Position numbers and translations under genes: made by a program. Under the pieces are notes generated by a model. It saw nothing but the letters and a program-made list of their open reading frames with translations, had not been told where the DNA came from and searched no databases. 64,000 bases of DNA from Capronia americana (taxonomy: Eukaryota; Ascomycota; Eurotiomycetes; Chaetothyriales; Herpotrichiellaceae): assembly GCA_016110215.1 (NCBI GenBank), contig JADWQD010000003.1, forward strand, positions 3,162,001 to 3,226,000, given 5' to 3'. Position 1 is the stretch's first letter; every line of letters starts with the position of its first letter. Shown here in pieces: positions 36,501 to 46,630 of the stretch.

Positions 36501-37156
36501 CTTCTCCCAGCATGGCATCTCGCCAGGCATCCGCATATGCTTCACCTATGACACACCCTGCCCAGCTCTCGTACCAACAGCAACAATACTTCGGGACGCC
36601 GACGGGTCAAATGCCCATGCAAATGCAAATGCGACAATTTCCGGGCACTCCTGGCATGATGCATGCTCAAGTCGGCCAGATGAGTGCGCCCATGATGGTT
36701 CAACAGCCTTCGAACGGTCCCTACATGAATGTGCCCCAACAGTTCAACCCTCAAATGGGACAAATGTACTCGCCGAACCCAGGGTACGTTCATCCTCAGC
36801 AGAACGGCGGCTACTCCAGCCCTGGGCGCATGGCACCAATGATGATGCAACAAGGATCGCAGCAGGGCCACCCTCAGGCACCCAACATGATGTACAGCAT
36901 GTCGAATCAAGGGGCACATATGGTGTACCCGCAGACGCAGATGGGAATGCATCGAGGTAGCTACGGCGGTGGCCATCAGTATGGAACACCCCATCAAGGA
37001 TATGCGATGCAGCACCGCACCATGAGCAGCGGCTATGGACAGATCCCGCATAAGATGCACCCGCAAATGCAACAAGCCCATACACCTGCCATGAACGGAC
37101 CTCCGCAAGCGCCTTCCTATGGTCAAATGGAGGGAGGCCAGGATGACGGCAAATGA
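33600..37156 (+). CDS. PBP1: Ataxin-2 homologue (Pbp1)
   Basis: Four exons: 33600-33760, 33921-34116, 34172-34442 and 34494-37156, giving 1096 residues. The Sm-like LsmAD1 core starts at the second and third exons: HERLVFLFGAAI joined to GLNIVVTSKSGEKFEGLLSGSS, followed by the LsmAD region (WDQFATNSQLFGAKSTYDENLYTT and YKRREAEAERIAREIEG). Beyond residue 250 the protein is disordered; a PAM2-like stretch is near residue 680 (FNLNVKASEFRPTAATFNPAA), the site that binds poly(A)-binding protein. The last 200 residues are rich in Q, M, G and Y. Pbp1 acts in mRNA 3' end control and stress granules. The intron 34443-34493 is 51 nt and free of stops; removal restores the conserved NGASSSFQTDTDISGN join. 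ATG 33600 is used; an upstream GTG is not a start. Confidence 0.93.
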
Positions 37157-39086
37157 GACACCCTTGCACCATTGTTCAGCTCTATCTTAACAACCTATTC
37201 TACCATCTATTCAGCCTTTCCAGGGGAGTGCTACGGCCGATCCCGACCAGATCTCGCACGCCGCCTTTTGAACGCAATTAACAACCTCATTGCTCGATCA
37301 AGCAAACTCTTAACTAGGTACGTGTATCCGCGCGACTTACCAAGACCGTCGCTGACTCGCATACCAGCACGAGACGGACCGATGTGCGAGGGGGGTGTTC
37401 AGAAGATAAAACTTCCGGTCCACTTCCCTGCGAAGGTTTAATGGGTCATCTCAAATACGGAACGGAAACAATATCGCGCTTGCTGAGACCGTGGCCAATG
37501 TCGGCTGCCGGGTGAGAATGCATACAGTGGGCTGGTGGATGCACCAGGCTCGTGTTCCAAACGTGGTTGGAATAATCCGAGGTGATGAGAGAACCGGGGG
37601 CGGCGGCGTTGTTCGTAGGAACGAAGGGAGCTAGGCGATAGGGCAGCAACGCCTTCGGTGGATTGGCAGGATCTGGCAGAAGGTACAATCGTGCCGGTGG
37701 CCGGAGAACATTCGACCAGGCGAGAAAGCTGCGAGCGAGCGGCTTGTGACAGAGGCGTGAACCTCCGAGTAAATAAACGTGGTGCGGCTGAGCTATCGAT
37801 AAAATCGATCGAGGTGCCCTGCTGTGGACGATGTACGAGGTAGCAGCACTGAACTGAATTGTTGCCGCGGCGCATGGAAGTGAATCCGGGCTTGGCAGAT
37901 GCAGAGAAAACGTGCAGGATGCAAGCTGCACGCAACTCATTTAGCTTCCTCGCTTCGCCAGCTTTCGGCTCCCGTTCTCATTTCCTTGGTGCCACGTCAG
38001 TCCTCCACCCTGACTTCGTCGGCCTCGCCTTCCTCGCTCTTGTGGCCTTCGTCCGCAGTATATCTTGTGCACCGGTCAGGCTGTTCTCGACGTCAAGACA
38101 ATGGGCACAATTCGCCCTGCGACAAGACAATAATCCGTACAAACAGCGTCTCCGAAGGCGGTCACCTGCTTCTCCGCTCCATCTCAACTCCATCTCAACC
38201 TTGTCCAACCCTAAGCCCTGTTCAGGCTGGTCTTCAGTGTTTAAATCACCCGCTTGTCCTCCTCCAGCTAGTCTCCGCTGCCACCCCTGGCTCGCTGGGC
38301 GCTGCCCGGAGGATCAGACGCGCTATCGCCAATAAGGCAAGCCGGCGACCAGGGGAACGCGCTTGATGCGCTGGCACGTTGCAGCTCGTCCAGATTGCTG
38401 GTTCTCAGCCTCTCGTCGACTCCAGAGCTTTGCTGACCTCTCATCATCGTTCCTTCAATCACATCTTCGCCGGCTCCCCAAATTCAAGGCCGATGGGTTT
38501 GTTCGTTTCATTTGCTACTGCTCACAGCGTTGTCGTCATGGCACGTTAACGTTCCCGCTCATATCCTCGGGCTTTAATCTGCCACCGTCTTTTCCACACT
38601 GGAGTCTGCCAACCCAACCTGCATCTCGCATCTGCAGCTATCTGCGTCCCACAGTTCACTCATTCGTCCTCTTTGTACACCGTCGGAACCTCACATTCGT
38701 TTGAATCTCACCTACTCCAGTCCGCCAATCTGCGTTTCTGGGCCTGCATCTCCATCCCACAGTCCGCTTTGCATCCGATTTGATAGAACTTGCCAGCCAC
38801 CCGCCGAAAGAATCAGAGAGAGGGACTTTGCCAGTCTGGGCTGGAAAAAAGACAGGAAGCTTTCAGCAGCGTACAATCGGGTAGCGATTACGGCCCGATT
38901 GGGCTTCCGCCTCTAGAAAGATCAAGAGCTATTTCCTCACCTGACGACAACAACATGCGTCAGACCAGACCAAGCGGAACCCTACAGCCTCATTTCCAGA
39001 CAACAGCCCTGCGACCACAAGTCCGACCTGCCGTTCTACCTGTCCGGCAACCATTGGCTGCGAAAATAAGGGTGCTGGACGAATAG
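37157..39086. other. Gene-poor stretch downstream of PBP1
   Basis: Two overlapping minus-strand frames of 164 and 165 codons (37438-37940) lie in different frames and have no recognised motif. From about 37950 the plus strand is rich in CT and TCC. A plus-strand frame at 38790-39086 (starting at TTG) ends just before a coding-like stretch treated separately. I cannot support a gene here. Confidence 0.4.
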
Positions 39087-39742
39087 GCGGGTTTATGCCA
39101 TTTCACTGCTTGTAGGCGCCCCAATCCCGAGGAACTGTGGCTGTTCACCGGCCTCCAGGAAATGTTGCATGGACGTCATGTCCGTACTTGCTTTCGGTAC
39201 CAGCGAGCTGACATTCTGGCCTTAGATACCCAATCGTCTGCCAGCACACTGAAACGGCTTTTTTACAGCTACCCACCGCTTTTGCGGACCTCTTTCCTCC
39301 TTTATCATCTGTACATTTTGTAACAACAGCGCAATCCGGAGCATATTAATTTTAATCACACTGGCTTCCGCCGAGACAACGATCGCTTTTCTTTCCCCTT
39401 GTACCAACAATTGATACCCGGCCGGAGGACAGTCGCTACTGGAAGGACCAAGATCAAAAGTCGCTCGTTTCAACGCAGAACCAGCCAGACGGTGCATCGC
39501 TCGACGCAGTCAAGAAAACGATTCAGGAATTAATTGTGGAAAACGGCCGGCTGTCTTAATTCATTCTGCGAAAACTCACCGGGGAAATTCTCCGAAGAGG
39601 CTCCCAAAATTCTCCGAGTATTCGAATTGGGAAACGACAAGGCTCGGAAAGCCTTGTCTGACATTTCGTTCGAGAAAGCTACTGTGTTGAGGCGGATAGG
39701 CGTCGCAAGCGCCCTCTTACTGAGGCCAGGCGGCTACAGGTA
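39087..39742 (+). other. Coding-like multi-segment sequence of unknown identity
   Basis: Frame 0 is open from 39087 to about 39320 and reads like globular protein: ACRRPNPEELWLFTGLQEML, HGRHVRTCFRYQRADILALD, SASTLKRLFYSYPPLLRTSF. A possible donor at 39311 and an acceptor at 39375 join it in phase to LFFPLVPTIDTRPEDSRYWK and LDAVKKTIQELIVENGRLS, which ends in TAA near 39551. A third protein-like piece (KILRVFELGNDKARKALSD) follows in another frame up to a possible donor at 39740. No start codon was found, and the preceding frame is cut by a TAG at 39084. It may be a decayed gene, an unmodelled gene with a frameshift, or leader sequence of the next gene. I do not recognise the family. Confidence 0.35.
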
Positions 39743-40198
39743 AATTACATTTTCTATTGTTTCACGAACCAGATCCATTGTCGGAATAATCACCTCCGCA
39801 TACTCACTCTTTCTTCTCACCCCTTGTCACCTCACTTTCACGTCAACGCACGAGTGCCCGTTGTCCATTTGTTGGCATTGGGGAAAACATACGTCTCCAG
39901 TCATCCCCAGTCAGTCAATTCACAATTACGAAGTCCGAAGTTCTTTGCTCCAGTTGACGGATCTTGGCGGTTGTTTCACAACTTGCCTGGAAGCTGGCAC
40001 CACGACTCCTGGGTCAAAGAAAGAATGGATACAGACTCCTCCGAGACTGATAATGAAGACGCCGGAATGTCCGAACTATCGCCGTCACCGAGTGCGCTCC
40101 AGCGGTGGAAACAAGGATTCGTTGAACTGACGTATCTGTCTCGACAGTGGCAGCCGTCCAGTAGGGACCAATTCGACCCTCCACTGTACTCTATTTGG

Positions 40199-41308
40199 AT
40201 GGCCTCCTCGGAAGTGGATCAAAAGTTTCTGGGTTATTTTGCAAAAGTTACTACCACAGAAAACAATTATCTTTCTAGGTAAGGCGCCCTCTTCCGGGCC
40301 TGGCCCGTTGAGAAGTGGAGAGGCGTAGATCAGATCGGCTGACGCTGTTGTGGTGTGGACACCAGTTTTCTCTTCCGCATCCTCGGTCTGTCCGTAATAT
40401 TAGCAGAAAAGCTGCTGCGCGCTCGTCGCGCGAAACGCCTCGACCCAGTCCGAGACCCCAAAGCACGTCACCTAATCCACCACATACTATGGCTGGCACG
40501 GGAAGGATTGATTATGGTGGAGCAATATGTGCTTCCCATGGTTGGAAACTACGTCGAACTCAAAGTCTTGAGTTACAAGCTCAAGGCCAGCTTTTACCAC
40601 ATTTTTGTCTTGTTTCACAATGAGCCGCCGGTGAATGATCGGATTAATCGAAGTCGAAGTACCGGTGGCGGCGATGGGAGTTTTACCTTGTTCCCGGAAC
40701 CACTAAGTCCGAGGGAGTCGAGGGAAGGGAGGGAGAGACCGAGCAGGCAAGGCACGATAAGGTCGCCCACGGAAGGAAATGGCACCCGTAGACGGTCTCC
40801 TGCTATCAGCACGGGTCGACTCATGGGCGCAGCAACGACAAGAACACCCCCTGGACTTCCTCTTCCAGCAACTTATCCTTACTTCGCCAACGGTGCGAAC
40901 GGCAACGGCAACGGCACAGCGACCTTTTTGCTCCAGCTGCAGGACTATACACCTTTCGCAACTCAAGCCTTCCGTGAAGCCAATGAACTCGCCGAGGGTC
41001 TTCTCCCGGGTTCTCATCCTGTCCGCTTGTCGGTCAAAGTCGAATATGTCGCTTATGTGTACGATTGTTTGCATGAAGCAGAGGCATCGAGACGGATGGC
41101 CAAAATGGCGATCAGACAGGTTTACGAGGCGCAGGAAGGCATGGACGATGATAGTTTCGAGGATGCTGCCGAGATGGTGGGCATCCTTGGGCGCATGATG
41201 AAGAGGGGTTTGGGACAGGGCGGGAGCAGTGGCAGTCAGGTGAGGGGCGAGGGACAAAGCGCGGCTGGAAGAAGAGAGCAGACCCAACAGCCATCGACCT
41301 GGGTGTAG
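40199..41308 (+). CDS. Divergent 14-3-3-like protein of filamentous fungi
   Basis: Exons 40199-40278 and 40366-41308 give 340 residues. The start MASSEVDQKFLGYFAKVTT corresponds to the usual beginning of this fungal family; an upstream in-frame ATG at 40025 would add 58 residues of low-complexity sequence. The conserved core is RILGLSVILAEKLLRARR, HHILWLAREGLIMVEQYVLP, then YVELKVLSYKLKASFYHIFVLFHN, resembling helices of 14-3-3 proteins. A disordered insert (residues 115-205, rich in R, S and G) separates them from EANELAEGLLPGSHPVRLSVKVEYVAYVYDC, which corresponds to the late 14-3-3 helices. Classical phosphopeptide-binding residues are not obvious, so its role is unknown. Classification by motif similarity only. 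Confidence 0.75.
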
Positions 41309-42156
41309 CACTCACCAGGGAGTCCTGACATTGCCTGTTTCGCCTTGTTCGAGCACCGCCAGGCGCCTATCCAGCTCAGAAATTCAAGGAATCGAGAACG
41401 TCTGCGATGTGCTTGGATTTGGATCCTTTGTTTTCGTCATCCTGCCTCGATTCCCACACACTCTCCGCTAGACGAGATATTTGCTTGTGATCTTACCTCG
41501 CTTGTTGCACTGGCCTGTTCAGATCCCTCGAAGCACACGAGCGAGCCTCGAGGCCTCACTGGCAGCATTACTTTACATTGTCCGCTACAACGACACGTCC
41601 ATGGCTCGGAGACTCCACAAATCCAAGTGTCGCAAAATCGGCCGAAGAATGGTAATGTGGAGCTTAGATCTGGCTGCAAAAGAACATGGGGAGCATAGCG
41701 GAAGGAACCTAAATGCAAAGCCAAAGGTGCCCCTTACGAGTGTGTATCAAACCTTGTACTCGAATTGCGCTGACGGATCAGCCTTCCGGGTTCCGACGTC
41801 GATGCGAACGCCAATGCTGATGCTTTGCATGTGCATGTGAGAGCGAACGCTGATCGCAGGTAACAGCAGGTGAGCTGAATGGCAGGGTCGAGGGCAAGAG
41901 GGCAACAGGGTCCTGGCGGCCGCGTGGGATTGTGCAATGTGTGTAGACCGTCTTTCGTCATAACGTGGGACCTGTTGAGCCGTCCTTATGACAATCTTTT
42001 CCCTCCAAAACCCCTTGACTTGCTTTTGATATTTCTCTTGTCCCTCTTATTCACTCGACCGACGTCTTCGCAGCGTTTCTTGCTCTTGCTCTTGCTCCAG
42101 CCTGTCAAGCGCGCAGTCAGGGAATATTTGTCTCGCTTCAGTTGTGTGGTTACACG
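41309..42156. other. Spacer before the PQ-loop gene
   Basis: No gene is seen. The final 150 bp are rich in CTT/TTG and look like a leader. Near 42068-42100 there is a CTTGCT repeat (GCTCTTGCTCTTGCTCC). Confidence 0.5.
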
Positions 42157-43345
42157 ATGGCTACCCCACCGTTGCGGAGATTCGAACCCGACCAATCACA
42201 ATGCGAGAACTTGGCCGCGCCCTCGATTCCCCAATTCGTCGTCTCGTGGTACGCTCGCATCAGGTCGCCCCCTTCCGCGAAACAGTGGCTAAAGTAATAC
42301 CGTGCTTGCAGTGCGTTGATGGGATGGCTGCTCATCTGCTATATCCCGCAATATGCGCGCATCATCTCGCGCAGATCGGCCGAAGGCCTCTCGACGTACT
42401 ACGTCCTGTTGGGCTCTCTGTCGGGCGTGTGTGCCGTGGGGAACATAATGATGCTCCCGTCCAGTGCGGTGGAAATCGGGTGCTGTAGGACGAATACCCG
42501 CTTCGCCTGTATCAGTGGTCTCTTGGGCATGGTCCAGGTCACATTCGGAATTGTATGCTTCTGGGTTGTGTAAGTCCAAGATTCTCCTCCTGATGCCTTG
42601 CACTCACGCTGACCACCATGGCCACTTCACAGCATGTTCATGTACGTATACTATTCGGAAGAAGAGGCCGAGGCAGAGATCCACGGCAGAAGAGCATCCA
42701 TATCTGGTCCTGACCGCACATTTCGCCGTGCGGCTCGAGCAATCCGAGTTCTCATCGTCGCATGCAGTTTCGCCTTCGCCGTGCTCCTGGTCTCCGCCAT
42801 CATCCTGCACCGCTTCCCGTGGGTCGCTCAGACGTGGGCTAACGTCCTCGGCCTTGCTGTTGCGGTGTTCGCATGTGTGCAATGGGTTCCTCAAGTACGG
42901 ACAACGTACCATCTCGGCCATCTGGGGAGTCTGAGTCCGCTGTCAGTGTGTCTAATGGCGCCCGTAAGATCCCTGCCGTCTCACGTTCTGTTCTTGCACG
43001 TACTGATGAGTTGCTGATTAGTACACCTGGATATTCGGTATCAACATGATGGTACGAGTCGGGCTCGCCGGTTGGAGCGCCTGGATCGTATACGTCCTCG
43101 TCGGAACAATGCAAATCATCTTGATTGTGATGGCGATCTGTTTCACGGTTAGAGACCGCAGATTGGCCAACGAGGGAAAACAGCATTGCTCGACGCCAGC
43201 CTATCTGGAAGGCTGGGCGGCAGACAATTTTACTCGTCCGCGAACGGGGTCGATGAAGTCCCATGCACCTTCCCACCTAGCTCCAGATGAACGTCGCCCG
43301 TTGATCCATCACCACAGCTCCGAGCACGCGACCACCTCACGTTAG
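42157..43345 (+). CDS. PQ-loop repeat membrane protein
   Basis: Four exons, 42157-42248, 42312-42569, 42633-42963 and 43022-43345, give 334 residues. Two PQ-loop repeats are visible: CALMGWLLICYIPQYARIIS with RRSAEGLSTYYVLLGSLSG after it (residues 31-70), and VLGLAVAVFACVQWVPQVRT followed by LGHLGSLSPLSVCLMAP (residues 190-230). About seven hydrophobic segments follow the family plan; the last is WSAWIVYVLVGTMQIILIVM. The tail is polar and histidine-rich. PQ-loop proteins include vacuolar exporters of basic amino acids and cystine transporters; the substrate here is unknown. The first exon encodes a 30-residue soluble leader from MATPPLRRFE. Confidence 0.88.
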
Positions 43346-43756
43346 ATGCTCACCAGAACCAAGACTCACCATTTCATCGGAAAGACGTTCACAACATCCA
43401 GCTCTTTGGCATGGCCCGTCACCCAGGGTTCAAGACCATCAGAGGCGGAAGATGCGACACGAGGCACGACATTCTCTTTATTTTATCAACTTACAACGGC
43501 GGAGGTTGTGTTTTTTTTTCGGTTATGCAACAAGAAAAGAGGGTGTCCGAGGAAGCGAATCGTCAAGAATCAAGACGTGCAGAAGGTGCTTAGCTATTAG
43601 ACAGCAGCTAAACAGTTCGCTTAGAAGATGCGAACGTGGCAATACAGTTCACAATGAAAGACTGGACGTTGTGGACAGATGTCATCATGTCATGAGCGTC
43701 CGTCTTCTCGACTGTCAGTTTCACTCCTTGTTGCCTCAGTCTCTGACTTCTCTTCA
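43346..43756. other. Spacer between convergent PQ-loop and ADH genes
   Basis: Two 3' regions meet here. A short T run lies near 43509-43517. No gene is seen. Confidence 0.55.
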
Positions 43757-44974
43757 TCACGCCTGTTGCAGATCGAGCACCACCCTTCCCTGAAGTGTGG
43801 CCTCGTCCATCTCTCGAAAGACCTGCTCGAGTTGGTGCAGTGGTCGAAGTTCAAAGTGCGTCTTTACAATGCCGCGCGACGCCATTTCCAACATGTCGGC
43901 TGCGTCCTTTCGGTTCCCTACGGAAGAGGCAAGAATGTGCAAGTTCCGTTCGATGAGCGTGGAAGGGTCGGCGTTTGCGATCGGCTTGCGTTCCCCCTCG
44001 GGGATCCCCAGACACACGACGGTACCTCCGATCTGGCAAAAGTCGCTGGCGTGTGCGTACGATGCGTTGGATGCCGTGCACACAATGACGGCCGCGGCGC
44101 CCTCGTGTGACGCGGTCACGGCTTTGACGTCGTCGGCGAGTTTCTTCGTCCCCTCGGGCCCGGCGTAGCTGGAGAAGTCGAAAAAGGCTTCAGCGCCGCA
44201 CGCCAGAGCTAGCTCTCTTTTCGACCCGCCGTCGATGCCCTGAAGGTATGTATGAGCGCGAATCGAGTGATCGCAAAAGTCGACTTACAATCATCCTGAA
44301 GCCCATTCCTTTGCCCACTTGAAGAGCCAGATGGCCAAGACCACCTCCCGCCCCGGTCACAACCACAAAGTCGCCCTGAACATGTCAACACGACCTTCTC
44401 TCTACTTGCGTCATGGTCCCGTGGCTGGTCTTACCGGTTGAGCGAGACACTTTCTCAGGCCGGCATAGACGGTGACGCCTCCGCAGAGCAAGGGCGCAGC
44501 CATGGCGCTGTCGAGGCCGTCGGGTATAGGCGTGACATAGGCAGCCGGCGCCAGGACATACTGCTGAAACGTTCCGGGAGTGAAGTAGCCCGAGACCTTG
44601 CCTTGGGGACAGAAGGCATCGTTGGCACGCAGGCACTGCCGGCAATTCCCACACGTGTCGGCCATCCACTTGATGCCCACCCGGTCGCCGAGCTGCACGC
44701 CGGAGCCCTGGGTTTGCGGGCCCAGGGCGACGACGACACCCACGCCTTCGTGCCCACCGACCTGCCCGGCCGGTGTCGGGTCTGGTAGGATCGACCAGGA
44801 GTTCATCATGATGGCCATGTCCGAGTGGCACACGCCCGAGTGTGTCAACTTGAGCAGGACCTGTCCAAACCCAGGCCGAGGCGTCTCCACCGTGGCCACC
44901 TTGGCCGAAAGCGTGCCTGGCTGGTCGTAGACTACAGCCTGGTGCGACGTCGGCAGGTCGTCATCGTGAGCCAT
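43757..44974 (-). CDS. Zinc-dependent alcohol dehydrogenase
   Basis: Exons 44974-44435, 44375-44289 and 44239-43757 give 369 residues. Catalytic zinc ligands are in SGVCHSD (C49) and GGHEGVG (H75). The four structural cysteines are in CGNCRQCLRANDAFC near residues 107-121. The NAD-binding turn GAGGGLGH starts exon 2 (near 188), and GGTVVCLGIPEGERKP follows, as in fungal Adh1-type enzymes. The enzyme interconverts alcohols and aldehydes with NAD(P). It lies at the left edge of the run of minus-strand metabolic genes, but 1.6 kb of repeat-bearing spacer separates it from the Zn2Cys6 regulator, so membership of that group is uncertain. An ordinary fermentative or detoxifying ADH is the plain reading. 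Confidence 0.93.
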
Positions 44975-45353
44975 CTTTCGACACAACGTTCTTCTTGCAA
45001 AGGGTCTCGAGCTGAGATCCCGGGATAGACGAGTATCAGGACGGGCGAGAGATCTGATCGAAGGACGGGGGCGGAAAGGAAAAAACGGTCGGTGCGAAGC
45101 TATCGTTATTGAATGGACGCATACAGTACATTGGTCTATACCCACTCTGAACTTTATTACGCTATCAATTCTCGGTCATTACGGTAAGTTTATCTGCTCG
45201 TGGAGGCGTGCGCGGAGTACACATACTATGTATCCGTACCTCGTACAGCGGCGAGTTGTCGAAAAGTGTCTCGGCGGCTTTGAACGTAGATAAGGCGGCT
45301 CCAACCTCAAGGGCTAGCGGTCCGTCCATCCAATGCTCATGGCCTCCAGGTAT

Positions 45354-45365
45354 GTACATATGTAC
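45354..45365 (+). repeat. Perfect 12-bp palindrome GTACATATGTAC
   Basis: The twelve bases read the same on both strands. Together with nearby TACCTA words it may be a protein-binding site, but no factor can be named. Confidence 0.8.
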
Positions 45366-46546
45366 TGTGTAGGCATGATATTGGGAGCTTACACAGTAGG
45401 GACCGACTGATGTCTTTTTGAAGCTCGTCAATCTCTCTTACATACTCTTATCGTTCATGATGCCCAAGGACGCCGAGACGCCATAGGATATACTCTTCAG
45501 CCGAGGCCGCCTTTGCGAGTTTTCCCGTTTTCCTCCTGTTCTTACTCGTACACTTTTATTATCCTATCGCAGGACAACAACCCAGGTCATCGGTCTTCTC
45601 CGCAAATTTAGGATATTGAACACCGAGAATTTGGTTACAGCAATCGGCCCAGGCCCTCGGCCCTCTGAGAAACGAAAAGTGCGGGCCACGCAAAGGAAAG
45701 GCACAAGGCGATTCGCCGGTATTTGGCTCTTCTCACCTTCCGAACTCGGTCCTCGTACGCCAGTAGGATACTCTTCATCCCAAGAGGCACGCACGCACGG
45801 CACCCACCGCAGCCTGCGTTATACTGTAATTGTGCCTCGTAATTGGAGTGAGATGACCAACTCGGCGGCTCGAGCAGTGGACGATCTGGCTCGTGCTCGT
45901 AATCGTACTGTACATCGTAGGTTACAGTAGTGGGGGCTGGGGCTCACCTCACCTCTCCTCACCTCACCTTGTCCGTGCCGCTTTTACATATGAACCCAAC
46001 CCTCGCGCACGACTCACCTTCCTCTTCACACTCGTCTCACACTCGTCTCGCCTTCCTAGTGTTTCGCCTTACCTGTACGAGGTCAGGTAGGTACCTAGAT
46101 ATGCTTCTACATATGTAGTACCTAAACCGCGCCTCTCTACCGCTAAGACTAGGGACCTAAAATTACCTGGGTTAATAGATCCTACCGAGTACAGGACTCG
46201 GTATTCCTACATTCTTACGCCGTTCAAGGTTGTCCTCATGATGTATATGTGGTACTAGGTAGGCCACGTAGGCATGGCCTTCAATATTTGAGTGAACCAC
46301 AACACAGAACCCCAGAAACAAGACGCGACGCGATGCGACCGTTTCCTCATGTCATGTCACCTCGGGGAGTTTAGGAGCACACGGGATTCAATTTTCCGAG
46401 TAGATAAATGGTGCCAGCAGCGCCGGAAGAGTCGCTCACATCAGATTCGCCGTACGATAATACAGTACATAGTATGCTCCATTTCTGCTCTTTTCCCAAG
46501 CAAACCTCGAACTTTTCCCCCTGGCATTACATACTGTTTATCCCTT

Positions 46547-46574
46547 CAGTCTCAGTCTCAGTCTCAGTCTCAGT
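46547..46574 (+). repeat. Hexanucleotide CAGTCT microsatellite
   Basis: Four full and one partial copies of CAGTCT stand just downstream of the stop codon of the Zn2Cys6 regulator gene. Confidence 0.9.
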
Positions 46575-46630
46575 TTGGCGAGTTCTTGCATTCTCTGTCA
46601 ACGGTTTCTCCGGACCACAAATCTTCTATC

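Larger units (their letters stand above)
44975..46630. other. Spacer with short palindromes, left of the candidate cluster
   Basis: The 1.65 kb contain no gene. The sequence is marked by repeated TACCTA/TAGGTA words (46083-46260), a CTCAC repeat near 45945-45970 and an AGTCTC repeat before 46575. A palindrome occurs at 45354. Such motif-rich spacers can mark a boundary between gene groups. Confidence 0.5.

Noticed and set aside
36542..37172. Minus-strand frames of 142-194 codons opposite the PBP1 C terminus
   Set aside because: They arise from the repeated CAT/ATG codons of the Q- and M-rich tail.
37438..37940. Two overlapping minus-strand frames of about 165 codons
   Set aside because: They are in different frames of the same DNA, without motifs; at most one could be real and neither is supported.
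42176..42200. GGTTCGAATC-like tRNA T-arm on the minus strand
   Set aside because: The stem does not pair, no acceptor or anticodon arm surrounds it, and it lies inside the first exon of the PQ-loop gene.
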